A stretch of DNA of 64,000 nucleotides from Thozetella sp. PMI_491 (GCA_021432635.1 MU270026.1:709311-773310), one strand, 5' to 3'. Positions 10,228 through 22,475 are shown, counted from the first letter of the stretch. The notes: generated from the sequence alone by a model not told the origin. A program made the numbers and translations.

Positions 10228-11715
10228 CTAGTGATCCTCGACTTCATTCAGGAGGTTAGACGAATCCGCTCCGTCGTCCACATGCGACAGTTCTTGCCCC
10301 CTGCGATGCCGTTGGACAAGAAACGGGATTGCTATGACCTTGTACCTCTTTGAGAGCTTGGAGCCCAAGCCCTCTTCCGCACCAACTGAACACATTTAGA
10401 ATTCTTCTTCTCCTTTCAAGCAGCGAATTTAGAAAAGAAAAGACTTACGTGAGTATATGGACACGAGATCAACTATTACCGGAGCCCATGTTGTTAGGGC
10501 AAGAACTTGGCCAAAGGTCCACTCATTATCCGCGTATCCGCGTCTTGCAGCATCTGCAACTTTGGCACGGTACTCCACGAATAACGCGAGGAAGGTCCAC
10601 ATAAGCGACACCTCGACCAAGCCGACGATAAAGCGACGGTAAGGGTGGCAAATGCGAAGCCATCTCTTGAGACGCGAATCTATACCAATTTTTGGCTTCC
10701 ATTTCTCTGGAGCGAGACTCCCTAGAACGTAGTAAAGTCCCCAGAGAGCGTAAATACCCAGGAAAACATGACCTGTTATAATAGTTTGCTTGAGATGGTG
10801 CCGTAATGTTTGATCGTCGCACATCTGTAACCAGACTGGGCGGGTAGGAGTACTCTCCCAGCTTTCCTTCTCGAAGACCATGATGTATAGGATGCCAACA
10901 GTAATGACAAATATGATGACAAGTAGCCAAAGACACAGGCGGAGCCACTGCCGTCGAAGACCACTTGCAACGGATTGCAAGGTCAAGGCAGGAAAGACCG
11001 AGAAAAGTGACATGTACATCGAGCTCAATAGGGCGTACATTGAGCCGTGGATAGGGTCGCGCAATACCTGTGCGTAGCGAGCCGTAGCAGCTACAAGCAT
11101 CGATAGGGCGAATAGGAGTGCAGAGTCAAGAAAGGTGTTGGCTGACTCAGTAAATCCGTAAACGAATCTATCGTGTTTCTGCTTTCTCTTTCGCCATAGC
11201 GCCCCGAGTTCCGCGACTGTGATGACGACGAAATAGATCGTAGCAAATATCGCGGCAATGCAGTAACTAATCATCATCTGGAAACGCAATATTGATCAGT
11301 AGTTGCTCGTCCATGCGAACCACACTTAAGAACATTGACGACTAACTCCTACCCCGGTTATGTCGGGATCGCCAGGCCAAGCAATATTTCGGCAGATCGG
11401 TGTCTCGCAATGTTTGTAGGGAAATTCCAAAAGCTGACTGAAAAGTGTGTCTGACATATCCTCGTACCACAAGAGTATATCTGACCTAGTCCTCTTCTGT
11501 GTGTAGTTTTTGGGAATCAGTGAGGTTAAGTAGGCTATGATGAGTCCAGCGGCCACATGGCTCTTGGCATCTCCGCTGTCGGGATTCTCATGTGCTTTAG
11601 CATTGAGCCAAGCCCAATACCACTGCGCAGCCGCTTGGCAGTTCGCTTCACTAAAAATGAGTTCATCGTCCAGCGGTGGCGTCCATTGCGAGTCTCGTTG
11701 CAGGAAAGCCGACAT
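10228..11715 (-). CDS. seven-transmembrane fungal protein of unknown function
   Basis: Three exons: 11715-11353, 11277-10449 and 10385-10228. They join in phase to 449 residues; donors GTAGGA and GTAAGT, acceptors TTCCAG and TTCAG. The start at 11715 is the first ATG of the open frame. A soluble N-terminal part ends in CETPICRNIAWPGDPDITG, a conserved lead-in of this Pezizomycotina family. Seven hydrophobic segments follow, beginning MMISYCIAAIFATIYFVVIT and ending WTFGQVLALTTWAPVIVDLV. The short tail in exon 3 is charged. The layout resembles fungal GPCR-like or orphan 7-TM proteins, but I see no known GPCR motif and assign no ligand. The gene model is good; function is unknown. Confidence 0.75.
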
Positions 11716-12480
11716 TCTCTCGTCCCTTCGGCGTGTAGACAAAGATTGTATGGAGAATCTGAAAGTCAACCAGGATAGAAGACGAGCAGAGTAGATAGCG
11801 GGAGCGGAAATAAGAAGAGTTGGTCGAGTGGGCCCTAGCTAAATGATCGACCAGTGTGTAGTTACACAGTTGCTCGCCCATCCCACCTGTTTGGCTAAAG
11901 GCGGCAGTGGCGCACGAAATAATTCGGCACTTTCTGGATCCAGATACAGTGATTTGCTGGAGTCTCCGGTGCTTTCGGTGTCGGACGAATAATTTTAGCT
12001 TTGCAGCCTCTCCCTATGGTTGAGCGCCACCTATAATTGTGTCATTGTACAGCGCCAAGGCCAGGTATCTGAATCTTTACCGAAAATCGGTAAGATCGCT
12101 GCGTAGGAAAATAAGCAAGACTACGTGAGAGGCGACTCGTCTTATTTTGGCAAATCGTATTATTTAGATGTTTCTATCAACTAATGAGAAGATTGCGAAT
12201 AGCCTAACCAAGATGCCATATCGCCTTACCTGGTCACAAATAGATTCTGGGTTAAGATATTCTATGCTAAAGCAACCGTAGACTAAAGATACCTGTATTT
12301 GACTTTATTTAAGTCTAACTAAGAGTAACCGTCCTGAGACCGAAACACAGCATGTACTTGGATTAGGATGGAGGTTGGCGTAAATAAGCGACGTTCTGTA
12401 CCCAGGCACCCCGTCACTAGCCAAGGCAAAATATGTACATGTTAATACCTGTTAAATTCGCCAAGCCCGTCTACCACTCT
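11716..12480. other. intergenic
   Basis: AT-rich sequence between the 7-TM gene and the alpha-galactosidase. Frames here overlap the first exon of the 7-TM gene or have no features. Nothing supported. Confidence 0.45.
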
Positions 12481-13813
12481 CTATCTAGTGATTCTGTTTG
12501 CTACCTTGTACACTGCCATGTCGTGAGACGGCAGGTGGATTGAGACATTGCTACTGTAGCCCTCAGTGTTGCTGTACAACTCACGCCAGTACCACACCCC
12601 GGGGCCGAGGCCCGGCACGTCGGCAAAGTCCACGCTGAAATCCGCCTCGCCGTCTGCGGCCACAATGCCCACCACGACGCCGTCGGTCAGGGGTCCGGCC
12701 CAGTAGGGATAGAGCGATCCCGACACGGGAGCCGCTGCGCCAGATGGCTGGAAGTACGTCGCAGCCTTTCCAAGGTGGTCTTGGTTAATCGATAGAATGC
12801 CCTATAGTGCAATCAGTGGTGTGTCTCCGGCCACCTCACTCTGGGTTTACAAGGATATCTACCTCGTTCTTGATGATAGCCAGCGAAGAGTCGCTGATTT
12901 TGGTCAGGTTAGTGCCAAGGATGATGGGAGACTTGGTGATGGCCCAGAGCCCGAAATGGGCGCGCTCTTCGCTCTCCGTGAGGCCGCCGTTGCCGATTTC
13001 CTACGTCGTGTAAGCACAGCCGCCCCGCGGTGTCCACAGCCGCCCCGCGGTGCTCCACCAGTTAAAACTCACCATCATGTCAAGGTCGTTGAAACCACCC
13101 GGTGCGGAATACTGGTAGATGCCAGCCGCTGCCGCAGCGATGCCCGCGACTGAGCCCCAGTTGGGCGAGATATCGCCATCCATCCTCCAGGAGTTTCCAA
13201 CCTCGGCTCCCCAGGTCCAGACCTCGTCGAAACCCCACTGGCAGAGCGAGAAGAGAATCGGCCGGCTGGTAGCAGCGAGCGCGTTGCTCATCTTGGTCAT
13301 CCAGGTGCTGGTATTGCCGGATGGGGTGTTGCAGTTGTCGTACTTCCAGTAGTCCACGCCCCAGCTGGCGAGCGTGTCGGCGTCTTGCTGCTCGTAACCC
13401 TCCGAGCCCGGGTAGCCCGCGCAGGTCTTAGTCCCGGCGCACCCGTAGAGGCCGAATTCGAGCCCCATCCGGTGGATCTGATCAGCAACAGCCTGCATGC
13501 CGCTCGGCCATTTCACTGGATCTGGCACCAGATAGCCGGTCTCGTTGCGCGACAGCTCAGCCCAGCAGTCGTCGATGTTGACGTAGTGGTAGCCCAGGTC
13601 TTTCAGCCCCAGCGTGATGAAGGCATTGGCGGCCTCGAGCGCGGCGGCCTCGGTGGCAGCATCGCACTGCGCGACGTTCCAGCTGTTCCAGCCCAGGGCC
13701 GGGAGTCTGCCGACGCCATTGTCTAGGCGCCTGTCGAGCAGCGCACCCTCAGCAGCCGCTCCTGAGAGGTCCAGCTTGGCGAGAACCGCAGGCAAGAGTC
13801 GGTTCAGATACAT
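12481..13813 (-). CDS. alpha-galactosidase, glycoside hydrolase family 27
   Basis: Three exons: 13813-13073, 13000-12863 and 12801-12481, in phase, 399 residues. The GH27 fold is evident from LPALGWNSWN (about 37-46), the YVNIDDCW block (about 77-84), the nucleophile region WKYDNC (Asp159) and the acid/base region GDI (Asp214), then FNDLDMM and, after the first intron, EIGNGGLTESEERAHFGLWAI. Exon 3 supplies the C-terminal beta domain. It hydrolyses terminal alpha-1,6-galactose from galactomannan and raffinose-type sugars, normally outside the cell. The N-terminus (MYLNRLLPAVLAKLDLSGA) is only a weak signal peptide. Intron 1 (72 bp) contains a direct duplication of CCGCCCCGCGGTG. The first intron separates residues that are contiguous in the family, which confirms the splice. 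Confidence 0.92.
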
Positions 13814-14983
13814 GGTTATATCTGCTTAGAGGACAACTCGGGCGTCGCGGAAACGCGGGTTGGCTGTCTTGCCGATGGAGTTTGTGGGGATGCTCGTATA
13901 GACTTCTCGAAGGCCATGCCGGGTCTCATTGTTATACTTGTTTTCGGCCCTGGTGGGCCTTGTTTGGCAGTGGACCTGGTGATGATCTGCGCGTGGTATA
14001 TGTTGGGGTAATATGGGTCTTACCTCGTATTTGCCCTAGCACAATGCAACCAAGTGTGGGGAGATGAGGTTGTAGGCGCGTCTTCCATGAAACATAACTG
14101 ACCGAACCCCAATGCTGGCCGTGCCAATGGGAAGGCCCAGCGTCGGGAAAACAAGTATCACTCGCTACCGTCATTTCCGCGCTGCATGCTACGGCAGAGA
14201 TCATTTGATGTGGTGGGAAGATCCCACCTGATGGCAGGTCCGCTTCCCCAACTTTGGACGAGCTGAACCACATGAGCCCGGTCAAATGCCGTACCGCCTG
14301 CCCCACTCGATCGGACCTTCCGCAAACCAGGAACCAAGGCCACGATTCCAATAGATCCAGCTACTGCGCGTGGGCAGCTTGTTAGATTGATAGACGTCAT
14401 TGCCATAAACGGGCGCATATGCGGGCTACAGAATGCCACTCCAGCCCCCGGCGCCTTCCCCCTGAAGCAGGTAGACCGGAGCGGAGGGGAGCTAGCCGAC
14501 TTGCCACAAGTTCTCTCCGATGCATTGAATAAGGCAGGTAAGAACGGAGGCAGGTAGCACTCTATTAAATGCCCGAGCGGCAGTCGCCTATAGCTGACGC
14601 GGGAAAGCGGCACGAGATTGAATCGCCCTAGATCTCACATGAAAGTAGACACAGCCGCTCACGCGCCCTCTGCTTGGGCCACTCAGTTGTCTTCCCCGCA
14701 GCGAGGAATATTGGCAGTCCCGTGGGGAAAATCACCCGTACTACCGTAGCATTTGATGATGTCTGACGGCGCGTCCTTACAGGTAGAATGGACTGGGCTA
14801 GATTCGGAGATCAACCCCTCAGCCAACCAACCATGGAGTCACCAGCGTTCTGTTGGTCCCATGGGTCATATGCTATGAATAGAACGCGCCAATAATGTGG
14901 CCAAAGGTAGTTATGTATTGTAAACATATCTCTCTTTCGCGTTACATTCGGTCGGCAGAATTGCTTCAAACGCGAATCGCGCC
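13814..14983. other. intergenic
   Basis: No supported gene. The reverse 151-codon frame at 14158-14613 and the overlapping 139-codon frame lack family features, and two frames being open together suggests chance. Confidence 0.45.
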
Positions 14984-16049
14984 CTAGCCTCTGAACCCAT
15001 TCAGGTCCCAGTTGTTGAAGAAGCTCATGAATAGCTCGCTCGCGTTCAATGGCGCCTTACATTTCTTCGTACCGAAGGCATCCCAGTCGTGGTTCCTGTC
15101 CACCGAAGCCCAGCAGTGGTCCATTTCCTGGATCCAAATGCCCTCCACCACGATCTCAGTTGTCCCTGTCACGTGCCACGTCGTCAGGTTAACCCGACTT
15201 CCGTAGGTAGGACTAGGGTTGTGCGGCGTCGCTGGCCCGGTCTGATCGCGGCTTGACCACGCTGCTAGCCAGGAGGGAATCGGAGGCGTAGTGCCGCCAG
15301 ACCCCTTCCCGCCGTCATAGCTAATCTTCGAGTCTGCCGAGCCGTGGACTTCAATAATGGGTATGCTAGCCCGCGAAGGCGTGCAGGTACGCCCGCCCGC
15401 ACCGGCTCCTAGATTGTCTGTGTAGAGAGCAGCTGAGTTCATTGCGAACGCGGCGAAGATTGACCCCTGGGGAGAGCACGCCAGAGTCCCGACGAACCCA
15501 CCACCGTTGCTCTTTCCAGATGCATAGATGCGAGTACTATCTATGCAATAGCTGGCTTCCATGTGCTGGACGAGGTCTACGGTAAATGCCTTGTCGTCGA
15601 CGGTGGGGTCAGCGTAGGATGGGCCTTCCCAAGCAGGCTCGAGCTCGCCTTTTGCGTTCGGATACTTGACCCCCTGTGGGTATACCACCAGGAACTGACC
15701 AGTTGTGTCGAAGAGGTCGTACTGGCTGGTGTTGTGCTGCCCGTCAGAGGTGCCGTTATGCCCATGGAAGTCCACAATCTACCGCGAAGAGTTAGCGCTT
15801 GGTAGCCTTGCTTTAGAGGCGTGGGGGGTGTACTAAGGGATAGGCCTTGCTAGGGTCGTAGCCGGTTGGAACGAGAACCGTGTATGTCCGGCTGCCCAAA
15901 GAAAATCCGGCGCCGTGGTTGGTATTGTAGCCGATATTATGCGTATTGCCGCACCCAGCAGAGCCTTGGCGTTTTAAAATAACTGGGCCAGCACTGGCAG
16001 GTACTCCCACCGCTAGTGCTATTACGTAGATCGCTTTGAAGGTGAGCAT
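14984..16049 (-). CDS. CE1-type esterase (feruloyl esterase / PHB-depolymerase-like)
   Basis: Two exons, 16049-15834 and 15778-14984, joined in phase (intron 55 bp, CTAAC branch) to 336 residues. A signal peptide MLTFKAIYVIALAVGVPASA is followed by a KR dibasic site. The N-terminal SAGCGNTHNIGYNTN resembles fungal CE1 feruloyl esterases. Next comes the oxyanion-side block IVDFHGHNG. The nucleophile elbow is G-K-S162-N-G-G, and a late block EMDHCWASVDRNHDWDAFG probably supplies the catalytic His. This family releases ferulate or acetate esters from arabinoxylan, or cleaves short polyesters. The secreted alpha-galactosidase next door and the regulator upstream fit hemicellulose use. Substrate specificity cannot be told from sequence. 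Confidence 0.85.
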
Positions 16050-17001
16050 GGTAATTGTTTCGTATGGCAAAGCAAATTGTAACAAAATAGGTGGCTAATA
16101 TTTCAGCACGATGCGAAAATACAATGCGATAGGGGATATTTGCAAATAAATAGTCGAGGTTCATGGTGACCAAAATGTGGACATTCACACAGCCGCCATC
16201 CTCCTTCACGCCACCCTGAGGCTATACGCATACGAAGGCCAAGCCATGCTGAGTGGCCAATGAGACCCAACCAGGCGGTATTTTCGGCCAAATGTAAGCG
16301 GTATATTGCTCTAAATTGATCATGTTAGTCATCCCTTTGCCTTTTTTTGTATATACTAACAATTGTTACTATTCTCTTTGAGAATAGTTTCCTTAAACCG
16401 CCTAAGTTGTTGATCAAAGTCGTCTTATCGCGGCAGATAGCCTTGCGACTTTCTTTTCCCCATGCGCAAGGGATAGAAAGATACAGAGTGTGGTGAGGGC
16501 ACTAATATAACCAGCGGCCATCCCCACCTACCAGGGGCACAAACTAGGGGCACCTAAGCTAGGGACACTTAACATGCCATGTAGCAAAACGAGTTTCTAG
16601 GCATATATCTTTCTCGTTGTTAGTGTCTGCGATCGGGGCAGTAGAGCTACAGTTCCCAGCTGTAAACATAAGCCATGGTCATTAGTTAGATATATTATTA
16701 ATCAACTTGCACCCGTACTCGCTCTCGTCAGATTTCAATACCTTTGACATGTATCTTCCATGGCCAAATTCAGGTTAGTCTTTGTTAGTCATGCCAGGCC
16801 TCGTGGCTAATCACCGTCGTATTGAAGATCTTGGCATAGCATGTACTACATTCCTACGGGTAAAGGTTGGGGGTAGAGTCATTGAACTTCTACAGGAACG
16901 AGGCAAGCAATTAGAGAAAATTATTTCGTATGTCGGTATTAAATTAGCAAAGACCCGGGGCGCACGAAAAATAATACTGTCAGAAGCTAGCCCCCTTGCG
17001 A
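16050..17001. other. intergenic promoter region with short triplicated repeat
   Basis: Upstream region of the CE1 gene. A CCAAT pentamer lies at 16257-16261. Three imperfect copies of a 14-16-bp unit (AGGGGCACAAACT, AGGGGCACCTAAGCT, AGGGACACTTAAC) occupy 16533-16574. A forward 76-codon frame at 16782-17012 is protein-like but not recognisable, and may be a relic. Confidence 0.4.
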
Positions 17002-18675
17002 TCATGAAATAGAAGGTAATAGCCCTGTAGCCAGATCCAGGCTGTCCCAATCCGTGGTCGGGTTCCCCTCCCAGGAAGCCTCACTACGCTGAGCTTCTAC
17101 GGCTATCTCGTGTATCACCCTGAGTCCTTCGTCCGTCTCTAACCATTTGATCTTCTTCCAAATATCCTGCGCGATCTTATGTGTCATGGGCTTGTTGCTA
17201 GCGACCCAAGTTTGCATGAGACTATCCCACCACTCCCTCAGCTGGTGAAGCTCTGGGGTAACACTCGAACCTGGACTAGGATCCCCCCAGTCGAGACATC
17301 CGACGGTCAGCGTATATGCACTAACTGTCTTGAGCCATATTTGTTCCTCCTTTCGGTCTAACGTTGAAAACTCGAGCCGATCCGATGTGTCTTGCCTACT
17401 TGGCCCGGCATACTCCGTTTGCCGAAGAACGTTGTACAGCCAGAAGAGGATCGGCCCGTCTGTCCGGCTAGCAGTATGCGGAGACCCTGTGTAGACGGGA
17501 ACACGTAAGAACTCATTCAGCATCTGGCCGTACAGAGCGGCGAACGAGCGGTCCAGGCTTTCATCCCCAGATATGTCGGTTAACTGATCTTGGCGTAAAA
17601 GGTATGCAATCCACAGCTCCCTATAAGTATGTCAATTAGTATTGACTTGTCCGGAAGGCGGCCATCCATATTTTAATTACAAGGGGACGAACATTATTAT
17701 GATTCGTTTTACCAGGGAATCGTAGAACCTCCAATCTCTAATTTTCTGCTTCCTCGCGTCAAGCAAAGAAAGGATGGCCTTGAGATGAACCTGCACGCTG
17801 AACTCGTCATCCAAGGCAACCTGAAACGCGTGTCAACAACGTCAAAGGGATAGAAAACTGACAACTTACATCGGAAATAATCATGGCAGCAATAACACTG
17901 AGGTATGGCGCCGATATGGCGGTTTTCTTGCCATCAAAGTTATCTTTCAGCCAGTTCAGTACACTCTGTCTGTGGTGAAGGCAGGTTTCCTGGAAATACG
18001 GCAGCCTTTGGAAACAGCAATGCGCCGCTCTAAGGCACAATGCTACTTGGAACCAAATGACGTCTGTTTGTGCCAGTCCAAGACTGGTCACGAGGTCAGT
18101 ATATCGGATGGGTCTATCGGTGCTATGACTTAGTGCTACCTAGAATGGAAGAGGGAGACATCTCGTCGTGTCAGGTAGGCAATTGAAGTACGGTCATCGA
18201 CGACTAGAATATACGTTAGTCGAGGGATGGTGGTGTTGGAAGGGTCGCTTACAAAGATGGAGAACTTCTGAGGACCGGTATTTCATCTTCACCGGGAACA
18301 AGTCGAATGGGTCGACAGGCGTGACAGCTACGAGGCTGGGTAACTGGCGTACAATATCTCTCGCCAAGGGGACTTCTCTAGGCTTCCTGCTTGCCACCGA
18401 AAATATTTCGGGCACATAGACGCAAGCCGTCCCATAGACGAGGCATGCAAGGCTGTAATGAGAACGGTATTAATGATTCCATGTCTTTTGGGCACTTAAA
18501 TGTGCTTTTAAGAGTACCCTAAGCAGGTAGTTGATAGGGTACAGGGTAGACACTCTTACCATGATGGATGCTCCTCGCCACAGTATGCTTTTCGCTGCCT
18601 ACATGCGAAACACCCCATCTTCCCCTTTTTATATGTGGGAAGCAACCCGGCCAGTGATTTTCTTTTTGCCCTCAT
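17002..18675 (-). CDS. Zn2Cys6 transcription factor
   Basis: Proposed exons: 18675-18560, 18452-18215, 18139-17870, 17820-17713 and about 17616-17002, giving about 448 residues in phase. The zinc cluster is split by intron 1 and restored by splicing: Cys22, 25, 32, 39, 42 and 49 with spacing C-x2-C-x6-C-x6-C-x2-C-x6-C, starting GCFACRQRKAYC. A fungal regulatory middle region follows (VDPFDLFPVKM, DVIWFQVALCLRAAHC). The exon 2/3 junction (donor GTATAT) and the exon 4/5 junction are the weakest; exon 5 could start at 17620 with a different donor. It is expected to act in the nucleus. Its location upstream of two secreted carbohydrate enzymes makes local control of them possible but unproven. 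Confidence 0.72.
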
Positions 18676-20066
18676 GGTGTAGTTCTGATAATAGGAAGTG
18701 TCGGTGTTGGAATGTCGCCTATTCGTAGTCAGCAAGAGTTGATGGACGTCGATGAGCAGGACGAGCCGGTGCTTAAATTTCTATGCGCCCAAATCAGTCC
18801 CTTGACTAGCGGCAAATCGGTCTTTCCGATATCGTGCCGCGTAACGGTCCCCTGTTTAATGGCTGTGATTGGCGTGGTCCCCCTTGGGGCCTCGGAGGCT
18901 GTGAGAATCGTGATAGACAAGAAGGGCTAGGGCCGCGCCCCGCTTTGGGCGGAATTCCTGTATTAGTACCAGAAAGTGCGATGGAACGCTCCTGGGGAAG
19001 TCGCACTAGGCCTGCTTAGAACATCGGGTAAGCGGCTGAAACTGATCCGTGGATCTATATGAGATGGATTCTATACTGTGACGTTACTCAGCCCTGTCCT
19101 GTAGCTTCCGAATTGATGATTATGTTGCTCCTCACCGGGTTGCGGGGGAAGGACACGCCCTCGTAGTAAAGATGCTGATATTACTGAAAGCAACCCGTGA
19201 GTAGTTATCCTGCCTACGTATATAAGTTTACACAAGGCCCGTCTCTGTTTTATGGAAAATTTGACTGGGGGGCTGGCGATGCTCCCACCTGTTTAATTGG
19301 GGCTGCCATGACATCTTGCCGTTCTCAATCTGAGCTATCAAGAATTGGTTATCCAGGATTTAACACGATTTTAACGGCAGTTCCCCGATATTTTGTTGTA
19401 TCCACTAGCATAACTATTCGCTCTAAATATATGCAGTCATTCTGTTAGTGCAGGAATGTACACTCTTTATTGGCAACTGCCGCATGTTGGTTGGCATGCG
19501 ACGGCTAAAATTACTGGTGGCAGCGAGTCGTAATGCCGCACATAGACTTCCACACCAGCCGAGTTCTATCGGGCCTTTGTCCTCTGCCATTCAGCTCTGA
19601 TATTTTCTTGATACACAGTGCAGTTATTTGACACCAACTACTTCCTTGTGCCCCAACTCCAATCGAGTCCAGACACCTAGTTCTTCAGTCTGGTTTGGTG
19701 CCTCCATCCCGATAGTGTAAAAATGGAAACTGGCAAATGCTACATAAACACTAGGTCTCGTAGTGTTGGGTGCTATTTTCAGCTGGCTAAGGCTTACGAT
19801 TTTTTAACAGACCTGTCTACCTCGCAAATACCCTTGAGATAGACTCTCCAAGTCTAGAGCAGTCGCTGAATACAGTCAGTCTCCTCTAAGAGCGCTACCC
19901 CGTTTCGCCTCGAAAGGCCTAAAACTGCGGACGCCTAGGCTTAGTTACGGCTAGAGCTCTGGCCTAGGCCTATGTTAATTCCATCAAGCGTTCAAGTTTT
20001 AGCGCTTAAATTTATATTTCGAAATCGAAGCTGTGGCCTCTCTGTGTGGAAACCCATAATCTTTTG
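18676..20066. other. gene-poor region
   Basis: No supported gene. Short frames at 18712-19448 lack features. GC content drops and stop codons are frequent in all frames after about 19450, consistent with decayed repetitive DNA. Confidence 0.45.
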
Positions 20067-20338
20067 GTTGCCTAGTCTTGGCAGTTGAGGTAGGGGTTCA
20101 AGATTGTGGTTGCCTTAAATGGTTCGCATGGCGAAATGTGTGAGGCTCTTTCTTTCACAGAAATTATCTTCCCCTCCGAGCCTCTCCGTCCCCTTCCATG
20201 ATTGTGCTTACTATTAGTAGATAGAGAGGCTCGGAGGGGAAGAGAATTGCTGTGAAAGAGCCTCACACGTTCGGCATGCGAACCATTTAAGGCAACCACA
20301 ATCTTGAACGCCTACCTCACCTACCAAGACTAGGCAAC
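20067..20338. repeat. 272-bp foldback (inverted-repeat) element, MITE-like
   Basis: Two arms of about 115-120 bp are near-perfect reverse complements around a spacer of roughly 35 bp (about 20186-20221). The left arm begins GTTGCCTAGTCTTGG and the right arm ends CCAAGACTAGGCAAC. Internal matches include CAAGATTGTGGTTGCC versus GGCAACCACAATCTTG, and CCCCTCCGAGCCTCTC versus GAGAGGCTCGGAGGGG. There is no coding capacity. The shape is that of a miniature inverted-repeat transposable element; a target-site duplication is not obvious. If transcribed it would form a long hairpin and could feed small-RNA pathways. Confidence 0.85.
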
Positions 20339-20738
20339 TAAATATCGGCACCTCTAACGCATTAAAGAATTCACAATTTACCACCGCGAACAGTAGAAAG
20401 CAAGCTACCTGTTGTACACCTTGTTACAATAGACGAAGGGCTAACTGTGTATTTTTAAATAGGCAGTAAAAAAGTAACATACAAGTACAATTCCTTACTT
20501 CGCTGACTGCGATGCAGTCCAGCCAATAGTTCCGTCCGTTAGCTGAAGGTCAAGCAGTTAGTTATGTTTAGATTTTGGGCAATTAATCTTATAAAAATAG
20601 GCTCAGACACGCCGCTTCTCTCAGAGGGTAAGGAAAACGCTATTTTCATTAGCATATATTGTACCCTAATTATAGGCTTATATTAGTACCAAAGTCTTAA
20701 AACTAGCGATCTAGCTCCAAAATTATAGTGGCATAGGT

Positions 20739-21757
20739 GTCCATCGCGCCTTGCTTCTCCGGGAACTGCTCCGCCTTTTACCGGAGGAGGTCCTCCACGC
20801 CAACAAACAGGATATTTGCATCAAGGAAGAGGATAATAGTCGGATTGAGGTCGTATTCAGAGATAGTATTGTACAAAAGTTCAAGGAAGTTATCGGTCCA
20901 GATAGCTTGTATGGTTCTGTACGAAACCACGTCCTCTAACAGGTGGCTGAGCAGCATGCACGATTTCCGGTTGGCTCCTGGGGTTGTTGGATTATGGTGA
21001 CAATCGAAAAAGCAGAAATGGTACTCAGGGGTAAAGTATTTCGAAGTTAACCGAGTGTCTGGGTGGGCCGGCTATGGGGCTTTTATTCTCCATGATGTCG
21101 TGGAGGGCGGAACACTAGTCTTATGTGTTATCTCAGGCGCGGAGAAGGATCAGCCGGAGAACTGGAAATGTCCATTGACTCGAGAGTACTTGAATGACGT
21201 TCTGCAAAGTTGGCGAGACGGACCAATCATGAAGGGAATGGTATAAGCATATTCCCCAAATATGAACTCTGTAGCTAAAGCATTCATATAACAGCTTATT
21301 CCTGACAAACTAGATCCACAAAGCTACTCTCAGTGGGAGCAAAAGTCTACCCCACTTGTGCTGGGGGAAGGGTCCATATGATTGGCGACGCGCTCACGCA
21401 ACGTCCCCATGACAGTCTGATTGTCCTTGGGCGTAGGGCAAGCCGTCGAGGATCATTTAATCCTTGGAACGCTGCCTGCTACCTATTGCCGCCACATTTC
21501 TCGAAGACCTCGAGGCAGCGTTCAAGGCGTATGATGTGGTTATGCAACCGAGGTGCCAGCAGGTTATTGACTCTAGCCGAGGCACTGGGGAGATATTTTG
21601 TGACCAACTCCAAAATGTGTGTGTCGACCCTGACAAACTATGAGATGCGCTAGCCCCGCGGTGAAAGTTCACCAATAGCTTGGATATGGACTCTTACAAG
21701 GAAGTGGCCCTGAAAGCTATGGAGGGGTTTCGACGCAGCAGGGAGTACGGCCCTTAG
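20739..21757 (+). pseudogene. decayed FAD-dependent monooxygenase (salicylate hydroxylase-like)
   Basis: Pieces of one protein follow each other in family order in shifting forward frames. VHRALLLRELLRLLPEEV (20739 on) leads to IGPDSLYGSVRNHVL, matching the family's HR.(D)L...LL and IGADGI.S.VR blocks. Next comes an ENWKCPLTREYLNDVLQSW region (21055-21246), then CAGGRVHMIGDA (21351 on), the second FAD-binding motif, and finally EDLEAAFKAYDVV with PRCQQVIDSSR (about 21500-21600). The N-terminal GxGxxG part is missing, and there are several stops and at least two frameshifts. The gene is dead. It probably once hydroxylated an aromatic or polyketide substrate. Confidence 0.75.
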
Positions 21758-22475
21758 TGATAAGTTAAAACCTCCGCGGATAGAAACAAGGCTCGGAAAT
21801 ATGACTTCTGAGAGCTGGAACAGGCGCCCGGGGATCATGGAGGACGCGGCCGCCGACTCTGCAGATGTATACGGTCTAAGCTAAATAACTGGGGCCCCGG
21901 AGGTTCTTGCCCTTCGATCTCTAAGGCAGCCGAGGCTGCTAGCATAAACTGGATGAATGATGTTGGTCGCAAAATATCTGGCCCACTGTTCAACTACTAG
22001 CAAGAAGAGGCGCAGGCTAGCTCTCCTTGGCGAGCAAGATTACATCTTGGCGGCTCTCACGGTCGGTCTGACACTACAGGTATGCTAGGTCTTTGGATCA
22101 TATGTAGTTAGCTTGTAATGAAAGAATATCGCCAAAGCCGTAGGTACTTGGCCGATGTCTGAGAAGTGTGGCTGCAGATATTATAAAACGGCGTAGGTCG
22201 ATCCAGGCCTGCTACGTCTTTTTGGAGGGGGGGTCGTTGTGCTGGGTTGCATTTGGGCTAACTAGAGTAGAGGTGGACTAACTGCTTTCTCCTTAGGCAG
22301 TCTCCGCATCTACTTTGCATTGTGCAGAACTTTTGGCGAGAATGCCCCTCAAACGGCGCAGCAGCGCTGCCTAGCTGCTGCTGTGACACATCGTGGGGTC
22401 TCGGGGCCAGGCTTCCGAACCGACCACCCGACAAAACCTGTGTCCATTTGAGCTACAAACCCGAAAACTACGCCT
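21758..22475. other. intergenic
   Basis: Between the dead monooxygenase and the NLR. No coding features. A GC-rich short inverted repeat (GCAGCAGCGCTGCC...GCTGCTGC) lies near 22358-22382. Confidence 0.4.
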
